Assembly (NCBI GenBank): GCA_003552275.1
Contig: PUKL01000129.1
Location: forward strand, 1 to 9,850
Length of the DNA stretch: 9,850 nt
DNA from: Mollicutes bacterium
GTDB taxonomy: Bacteria > Bacillota_I > Bacilli_A > Izemoplasmatales > Izemoplasmataceae
Reading direction: 5' to 3'
Positions 1 to 4,859 of the stretch are shown piece after piece; position 1 is the first letter of the stretch; each line of letters starts with the position of its first letter. The notes under the pieces were generated by a model, which had not been told where the DNA came from, ran no database searches, and worked only from the letters and a program-made list of their open reading frames with translations. The position numbers and the translations under genes are program-made.

Positions 1-723
1 ACGTCCTTCAGATGTCCAGGCCGCCGCATGAGCCCCTCCCATGTTGTGCATGATGATGGTCTCATGTTCAGCCAAATCAAATTGGTCGGTGATGTCGGTG
101 GGAACATGGCGATCGTCTTTCGTCCCGTCACCGAGTTGACCGACGTTGTTCGCCCCCCATGTGAAGAGCCTCCCCTCAGAGGTCAACACTGATGAGCTGT
201 GGCTGTTCATCGATATGTCGGTGATGGTTTCGCCTTCTCCGAACGCAAACTGATCGGTGATATCAACCGGCGTCAATCGACGTTGAGTCGTGCCATCACC
301 AAGTGCACCGTAGTAATTCCATCCCCACATGAACAAACGTCCTTCTGACGTCAGCGCCGAGCCATGGCGGTATCCCGCGGAGATGGCAACGATGTGTTCT
401 TCGTTTGCAAAACCAAACTGGTCGGTGATGTCGACCGGCACGTTTCGCATCGCAGGGCTGCCGTCGCCAAGCGTCTCATAACTACCCCACGTAAACAACC
501 GCGCATCAGAGGTCAAAGCCATCGATGTTCCAATATTCAAACTGATGCGGATGATGGTCTCCCCCGCGTGCAGATTGAACCGGTCCGTGATGTCGACGGG
601 CGTGATGCGCCTTTCCGCTGTGCCATCGCCGAGTTGACCACGGGTGTTGTTTCCCCACATGAGAAGTCGATCATGCGATGTCAACGCCCCTGAATGCTCG
701 TTCGAGATTGACACATCAACGAT
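1..723 (-). repeat. RCC1-type beta-propeller repeats (four full units and a partial fifth)
   Basis: These are residues 697-937 of the lipoprotein. Each unit of about 53 residues reads S-x-x-x-L-T-S-x-x-R-L-F-x-W-G, then NxxGQLGDGT, then a variable basic turn, TPVDITDQF, a short acidic loop and ETI. The second unit is shorter (WGSYETLGDG), missing about two residues in the N-x-x-G-Q segment. RCC1 propellers normally have seven blades, so about two or three more units are expected beyond base 1. In bacterial surface proteins these are usually binding or scaffold folds; nothing here suggests nucleotide exchange activity. Confidence 0.88.
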
Positions 724-2811
724 ATATTCGTCGGGGCGGAGTTGTACACCATACCCGCCCTCATACGGTTGCCTGAGCACGACGAAGTCCAGCCTGTGTG
801 CTTTATATTCCCACCGCGCATACAGGGTGGTGTTTCCTGTCACGTATGACGTGCCATAGAACGGTTCCGCATTGGCATCGTCGCCCAGATACCATCCGAT
901 GAAGCCGTGTCTATACTTTTCAGGAACAGGCAGTTCCAACGTGGAACCGTGTTTGACATCGGCCAGCGCATCGATGGGTGTGCCGCCGTTGGACTCGAAT
1001 TGCACGGTATAGGTCAAAGTCTCGTACTCCGCCCGGATGGCCAAGTCTTCAGTGACATCCGTGTGGTCCGCACTCCAGCCCGTGAAGATGTGGCCCTCAC
1101 GCTCCGGATCCGCCGGGGGGCTGGCATCTTGACCATGGGTGAGGAGTTGCGTATCGAGAACATACCCGTTATAGTCCTTGAACAAGACCGTATACACCCG
1201 GAGGATCTGGCCGAGATTCTGGATGGTGTCATCGCTGAAAGTGATGATGAGTTCACCGTACTCATTGATTTCGGTATCAACGATGCTGACGCCTTGGTCC
1301 CCAGGCGAACCGATGAGCGAGGCGATCTCGATGAGGTCCGTCCATTCCTCGTCGTCTTCATATCGCCATTGAATATAATCATCAGCGACACGGAGGACCA
1401 CTTCCCTTCCGTCCTCCCCGTCTTCTCCGGCCTCACCTTGTGGACCCATGAGCAGATCGAGACTGATGAGATCCTGCCATTCGGCGTCACCGTCATATTT
1501 CCACTGGATATGGCCATCACCGACCTGCATGACGACCTCGCGACCGTCCCGGCCATCTTCACCAGGGTCTCCTTTTGTCAAGGAAGCGAGTTCCAACAGG
1601 TCTTGCCAGTCACTGTCGCCTTCATGTTTCCATTGCAGGAAACCGGCATCTATACGGAAGAGAACTTCCCGGCCGTCTTCACCGTCTTCGCCGGGTTCAC
1701 CCTGGTCCCCTCGGGGTCCCATGAGCAAATCCAAAGAAATAAGATTCCACCAGGTTGTCTCCGTGTCGTAGCGCCATTGGATGTGGGTAGCGCTGACATG
1801 GAACTCGATTTCGCGGCCGTCTTCGCCGTCAGCACCGTCTTGCCCGTCTTCTCCCGCTGTCCCTTGGGGACCCGGCGGTCCCACCAAAGTGGAAAGCGCG
1901 ACCAGGTTCCGCCAATTCGTCTCCCCTTCATAACGCCATTGGATGTGATCTTGCGCGACCCGGAAGTCGACTTCCCGACCATCCGCACCATCTTCACCTT
2001 GCGGACCGCGGGTCAAAGTGTCCAACGAAAGGAGATCCTGCCAATCACTTTCCCCTTCGTATTGCCATTGGAGATAGTCGTCCTCGAGACGGAGGGTGAC
2101 TTCCCGACCGTCCTCGCCGGCTTCGCCGCGTTCGCCCCGGGGACCGATCAAAATGTCGATGGCGATGAGGTCGTGCCAGACATCATCCGTGTCATACTGC
2201 CACTGGATGTGAGTGTCACCCACCTGCAGGAGAATCTCGCGACCGTCGACACCATCGACACCATCGTCACCTGCGGGTCCCATCAAGGCTGCCAAGGCCA
2301 ACAGATTCTCCCAGTCCTCGTCACCCTCGTACTGCCATTGGATGTGTTGTTCCGCGACCCGGAGACGCACCTCACGGCCGTCTTCGCCTTTGGGACCTCT
2401 CACGGATTCCAGCCATTCTTCGTAGGTGCCGTCGAAAGCGTCCGCTTCCGTGGCCAAGTCATAGATGGCCATGAGGCGAACGGTCAAATCGTCCACCAAA
2501 CGAAGGGTGATATCTACAGTGAGGTCCTCATAGAAGACCGTGATCTCATGGATTCCCGTTGTTCCCAATTTCTGTATGTCCTCATCTGACAACATGGACT
2601 CGTCCAAATGGATGATCTCTTCACTGCCGTCATCCATGGTCAAGACCAGCCTGACCTCTTCCATGTCGAATTCCGCAATGAAAAAATCGCCTTCTATGCT
2701 CGTTGGGACCACCTCTAAGGACATCGGTTCGGGTTCACCGCGTCCACAGGCGTAGAGACCAAAGACGAGCACGAAGGCGATAAGGAGCTTGACACCTCTA
2801 ACAATATTCAT
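1..2811 (-). CDS. Mosaic surface lipoprotein: collagen-like repeats, InlB B-repeats, RCC1 propeller (3' end cut off)
   Basis: The frame is open for 937 codons from ATG at 2811 to base 1, so the C-terminus lies outside the window. Residues 1-22 form a lipoprotein signal peptide (basic RGVK, hydrophobic core, lipobox LYAC with Cys22), so the mature protein should be lipid-anchored outside the cell. Residues 30-138 are an acidic unassigned domain. Residues 139-500 hold eight units, each a short collagen-like Gly-x-x run ending GEDGREV followed by an IQWQYEG-like strand and a Trp/Leu helix. Residues 536-668 resemble two InlB B-repeat (Listeria-Bacteroides repeat) modules with GWS/GWY and YARW signatures. 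From about 697, RCC1-type units carry WGxNxxGQLGDGT and TPVDITDQF. No catalytic motif is seen, so a surface adhesion or display role is inferred. The start is supported by AAGGAAGGGG seven bases upstream. The promoter and terminator between it and the operon show separate transcription. Confidence 0.9.
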   Translation of the reverse strand, partial: MNIVRGVKLLIAFVLVFGLYACGRGEPEPMSLEVVPTSIEGDFFIAEFDMEEVRLVLTMDDGSEEIIHLDESMLSDEDIQKLGTTGIHEITVFYEDLTVDITLRLVDDLTVRLMAIYDLATEADAFDGTYEEWLESVRGPKGEDGREVRLRVAEQHIQWQYEGDEDWENLLALAALMGPAGDDGVDGVDGREILLQVGDTHIQWQYDTDDVWHDLIAIDILIGPRGERGEAGEDGREVTLRLEDDYLQWQYEGESDWQDLLSLDTLTRGPQGEDGADGREVDFRVAQDHIQWRYEGETNWRNLVALSTLVGPPGPQGTAGEDGQDGADGEDGREIEFHVSATHIQWRYDTETTWWNLISLDLLMGPRGDQGEPGEDGEDGREVLFRIDAGFLQWKHEGDSDWQDLLELASLTKGDPGEDGRDGREVVMQVGDGHIQWKYDGDAEWQDLISLDLLMGPQGEAGEDGEDGREVVLRVADDYIQWRYEDDEEWTDLIEIASLIGSPGDQGVSIVDTEINEYGELIITFSDDTIQNLGQILRVYTVLFKDYNGYVLDTQLLTHGQDASPPADPEREGHIFTGWSADHTDVTEDLAIRAEYETLTYTVQFESNGGTPIDALADVKHGSTLELPVPEKYRHGFIGWYLGDDANAEPFYGTSYVTGNTTLYARWEYKAHRLDFVVLRQPYEGGYGVQLRPDEYIVDVSISNEHSGALTSHDRLLMWGNNTRGQLGDGTAERRITPVDITDRFNLHAGETIIRISLNIGTSMALTSDARLFTWGSYETLGDGSPAMRNVPVDITDQFGFANEEHIVAISAGYRHGSALTSEGRLFMWGWNYYGALGDGTTQRRLTPVDITDQFAFGEGETITDISMNSHSSSVLTSEGRLFTWGANNVGQLGDGTKDDRHVPTDITDQFDLAEHETIIMHNMGGAHAAAWTSEGR
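808..1206 (-). repeat. Two InlB B-repeat-like modules
   Basis: These cover residues about 536-668 of the lipoprotein. Module one runs VYTVLFKDYNG to IRAEYE and contains FTGWS. Module two runs YTVQFESNGG to LYARWEYK and contains FIGWY. The spacing of a starting beta strand, the GW in the middle and a closing A-x-Y/W strand is the usual pattern of the Listeria-Bacteroides repeat, a beta-grasp-like module common in Gram-positive surface proteins. Module one is slightly divergent (AEYE replaces ARW). Confidence 0.85.
1312..2397 (-). repeat. Eight tandem collagen-like / IQWxY protein repeats
   Basis: These are protein-level repeats (residues 139-500 of the lipoprotein), about 39-54 residues each. 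A unit reads GPxGexGEDGREV, then five or six variable residues, I/L-QW-Q/R/K-Y, an acidic turn, W-x-D/N-L, and a Leu-rich end. Unit length varies mainly through the number of Gly-x-x triplets; unit five has the longest run. The codons have diverged, so this is an old duplication series and not a recent DNA expansion. Collagen-like triplets this short and interrupted may serve as stalk linkers between small beta units. That structural reading is inference. Confidence 0.9.
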
Positions 2812-2818
2812 TTGTAAT

Positions 2819-2828
2819 CCCCTTCCTT
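2819..2828 (-). promoter_or_regulatory. Ribosome binding site of the surface lipoprotein gene
   Basis: On the minus strand the sequence is AAGGAAGGGG, followed by seven bases and ATG at 2811. The strong purine run and correct spacing fix this ATG, which also opens a clean lipoprotein signal peptide. Confidence 0.8.
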
Positions 2829-2851
2829 TTAGGGCACACGACTATATCTTC

Positions 2852-2879
2852 ATTATAGCGGATTCAACCGATACCGCAA
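2852..2879 (-). promoter_or_regulatory. Sigma-A/sigma-70 type promoter of the lipoprotein gene
   Basis: On the minus strand a perfect -10 hexamer TATAAT (2857 to 2852) is preceded by TTGCGG (2879 to 2874, four of six matches to the -35 consensus) with a 16-base spacer. Transcription would begin near 2845, giving a 5' leader of about 35 bases carrying the RBS. It lies downstream of the operon terminator, consistent with independent expression. The remaining 2975-3077 stretch holds nothing I can identify. Confidence 0.7.
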
Positions 2880-2934
2880 CAACCAATTTGGCACAAGGCT
2901 GTTTCCAACATGGCCTCAGTCCTGATGAACCCCG

Positions 2935-2974
2935 AAAGAAAACACCTCGAAGGATTCGTCATCCTTCAAGATGT
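2935..2974 (-). terminator. Intrinsic terminator of the six-gene operon
   Basis: Read as minus-strand RNA, the arms 2974-2961 and 2955-2942 pair over 14 positions around a 5-base loop (GACGA). The core is GAAGGAT/ATCCTTC with two G-U wobbles, followed at once by TTTCTTT (2941-2935). On the plus strand the wobble positions become C-A mismatches, so the hairpin favours minus-strand transcripts. It sits about 100 bases past the stop codon of the last operon gene and just before the next promoter. Confidence 0.75.
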
Positions 2975-3077
2975 GTGTCCGATGAGACAAATGTTCAGCG
3001 TATCCACGCATCTCAGAAAACTTGGTGAGCATCCATTCTCGAAGTGACTTTGGTACCTGCACAAAGAAGCCTCACTC

Positions 3078-4589
3078 TCAATCAGTCAACCATTTGTCCT
3101 TGAATGAGGGATACTTGTGGGTCACATAGAGCTGTCCGCCGATGAGAAGCGTGGCGAAGACGAAGGAATAGGAGACGCGTAGAGAAATGAAGCCCTGTCC
3201 GTAAGCGAAGAAATCATTGATCCGCGATGATGCGAAGCCGCCGAGAAAGATCAACACGACACACAAGGCGAGCTGGGCGATGTGTAGCTGCATCCGCAAC
3301 CGGCGTTTCTTCTCCATGGGGGTGGAAAACAGGATGACCTGCGCCACGATCGACAGCACCGCCAGGGAGAAGGAAGCGAAAAAGAGCACCGCGATGACGG
3401 CCGTTTGCACGGAGCGTTGAGCGAAGATCTCGCCTCGGAAGAAGCCGCCCCAGTCGATGGTGTGCACGGCTCGGCGACGGATCGACGGCATTTCGGTGAC
3501 CGCATGGTCGCCATACAAGCCGATGATCTCCTCATCCAAGTCCGCAGGCGACACACGCTCATCGATGCCCACGGTGGTGAGGGCCCGGTTCAAACCGCTC
3601 GCGGGCAAGGCCGTCGATATGCTGCCGACGGGATCGACGTCTGTGGATGTGACCCCCGGGACGTCCTGATAGTCGAAACGTATGTGGAGAAAGCCCGAGA
3701 AGACGATGGAAAGCACGAGGAAACCGATGAAGACCATGCCGTAGTGAAAGCTTTTGGCGCGGGTGGTGAGGTTTTCGACCAAAGTATCCGGCGCACTTTT
3801 CGCCAGGATCGCGAAAAGCCGCACCAGGGCGAAAGTGAGAAAACCGAGGAATATGTAGAAGCCGAGCATGTTGTGGGTCTCGACATGATAAGGCCCTTCC
3901 ACATTCAAAAGGCGGCTGAAGAATAGACCGAGCGCCGCGGCGGCGAGAAAGGCATAGGGGATGCGCCGCAAGGGTCTTTTCCGCCGGCGCGCCCGATACG
4001 TCGTCATGGCGATCAAAAGCGGCAAGATGTGCAAAGCGAGAAGCACGAGACATTGGATGACGGCGAAGACGATGACGACCGCGCCCGTGCCTTGCTGGGC
4101 GCTTTGCGCATAGGCGTAGGAGAGCCAGTTGACGGTGCGGGGGTTGCCGGCGGCCACTTCCGGCTCGTACCTCTCGAGCAGTTCTTCGGGAGAATAGCGC
4201 AGGATCTCATAGGTCTCGGCATACACACCGAAAGCATAACGGTTCACACTGACGATGCCCGTCCCCGCTTGCGCCCCTTGGATGCGGGCGACGGCGCCGA
4301 AGCTCAAGAGGAACATGAGCACCGAAGCGCCCATGAGAAGGTAGAATATCACGTCTTTCATGTTCCCCTTGGCTTTTTGCAAAAGGGGGACGAGTTTGCG
4401 GAGGATGGCTTTCGGGGTCACACATCCCGTTCTGTAGCCGCAACTCGTGCACTTGTCGTCATCGGCCGGGCGGTGCTCACCGCAGGCCGGACAGACCCAA
4501 TACTGCCCACCCGGGAGGGGGACACCGCACGAGAGGCATTGGTCCCTCGTGTCGGGATTTTTCACTTGGCAAGCGGGACAGACTTTCAT
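3078..4589 (-). CDS. Double zinc-ribbon polytopic membrane protein, unknown function
   Basis: This 503-residue protein is not one I recognise as a named family. Two zinc ribbons stand at the N-terminus: C4xxC7/C18xxC21 and C33xxC36/C47xxC50, in the CPxCG form common to bacterial double zinc-ribbon proteins. About eight hydrophobic spans follow, near 80-100, 171-195, 211-228, 241-263, 284-302, 394-422, 435-455 and 470-489. Basic segments (RARRRKRPLRR at 199-209, MEKKRR at 425-430) obey the positive-inside rule and place both ends and the zinc ribbons in the cytoplasm. Two larger outside loops (about 101-169 and 303-393) could sense something extracellular. It is the last gene of the operon, 30 bases after the small membrane gene, with an excellent RBS. 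Its partnership with the kinase/phosphatase/VWA proteins is inferred from context only. Confidence 0.88.
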   Translation of the reverse strand: MKVCPACQVKNPDTRDQCLSCGVPLPGGQYWVCPACGEHRPADDDKCTSCGYRTGCVTPKAILRKLVPLLQKAKGNMKDVIFYLLMGASVLMFLLSFGAVARIQGAQAGTGIVSVNRYAFGVYAETYEILRYSPEELLERYEPEVAAGNPRTVNWLSYAYAQSAQQGTGAVVIVFAVIQCLVLLALHILPLLIAMTTYRARRRKRPLRRIPYAFLAAAALGLFFSRLLNVEGPYHVETHNMLGFYIFLGFLTFALVRLFAILAKSAPDTLVENLTTRAKSFHYGMVFIGFLVLSIVFSGFLHIRFDYQDVPGVTSTDVDPVGSISTALPASGLNRALTTVGIDERVSPADLDEEIIGLYGDHAVTEMPSIRRRAVHTIDWGGFFRGEIFAQRSVQTAVIAVLFFASFSLAVLSIVAQVILFSTPMEKKRRLRMQLHIAQLALCVVLIFLGGFASSRINDFFAYGQGFISLRVSYSFVFATLLIGGQLYVTHKYPSFKDKWLTD

Positions 4590-4596
4590 GGCGATA

Positions 4597-4604
4597 CCCC
4601 TCCT
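4597..4604 (-). promoter_or_regulatory. Strong ribosome binding site of the zinc-ribbon membrane gene
   Basis: The minus strand reads AGGAGGGG with seven bases to ATG at 4589. It is the strongest RBS inside the operon. The gene can therefore be translated independently, unlike its upstream neighbours, which depend on overlaps. Confidence 0.8.
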
Positions 4605-4619
4605 GTCGATTCGTCGCTG

Positions 4620-4859
4620 TTAGAGGTGTTGTTTCAGACGGCGGTACTTGCGTCTCACCGAGGTGAAAAAGCGGCTCATTCTATTGCTGAGGCGTCTTGC
4701 CAACACGTGGAAGACCCCCTTGAACAACAAATACAGCACAAACGCCACCAAAAGAAACGGCGCGGCCCACGCCACGGGATCGATGATGCTGTCGGGGAGG
4801 TCGAAGAAGAAATAGATGATGGGTGCCAACGCCAACAAAAAGAGGAGGAAGGATTTCAC
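4620..4859 (-). CDS. Small two-span membrane protein, unknown function
   Basis: This 79-residue protein has two hydrophobic spans (about 3-19 and 30-50) joined by a short acidic loop (DLPDSIIDP). A strongly basic C-terminal tail follows (RRLSNR, RRKYRRLKQ), which should lie in the cytoplasm. The start is GTG at 4859, overlapping the TGA of the kinase gene in a GTGA quartet, so translation is probably coupled to it. I do not recognise a family. The conserved-looking position, good composition and overlap argue that it is real and not a shadow frame. A role as a small membrane subunit or anchor beside the kinase's own membrane spans is inference. Confidence 0.75.
   Translation of the reverse strand: MKSFLLFLLALAPIIYFFFDLPDSIIDPVAWAAPFLLVAFVLYLLFKGVFHVLARRLSNRMSRFFTSVRRKYRRLKQHL

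Noticed and set aside
907..2589. A long plus-strand reading frame of 560 codons
   Set aside because: It lies exactly antisense to the repeat region of the lipoprotein. Its apparent periodicity mirrors the minus-strand repeats; it has no RBS, and the minus frame has clear domains and a signal peptide.
2920..2940. A plus-strand hammerhead-ribozyme-like core (CTGATGA, then GAAA)
   Set aside because: Only five unpaired bases separate the two motifs, so stem II cannot form, and no stem I partner is seen. The following hairpin is better explained as a minus-strand terminator.
2789..3028. A 79-codon plus-strand frame in the intergenic region
   Set aside because: No RBS, no recognisable features, and it overlaps the start, promoter and terminator of well-supported minus-strand elements.
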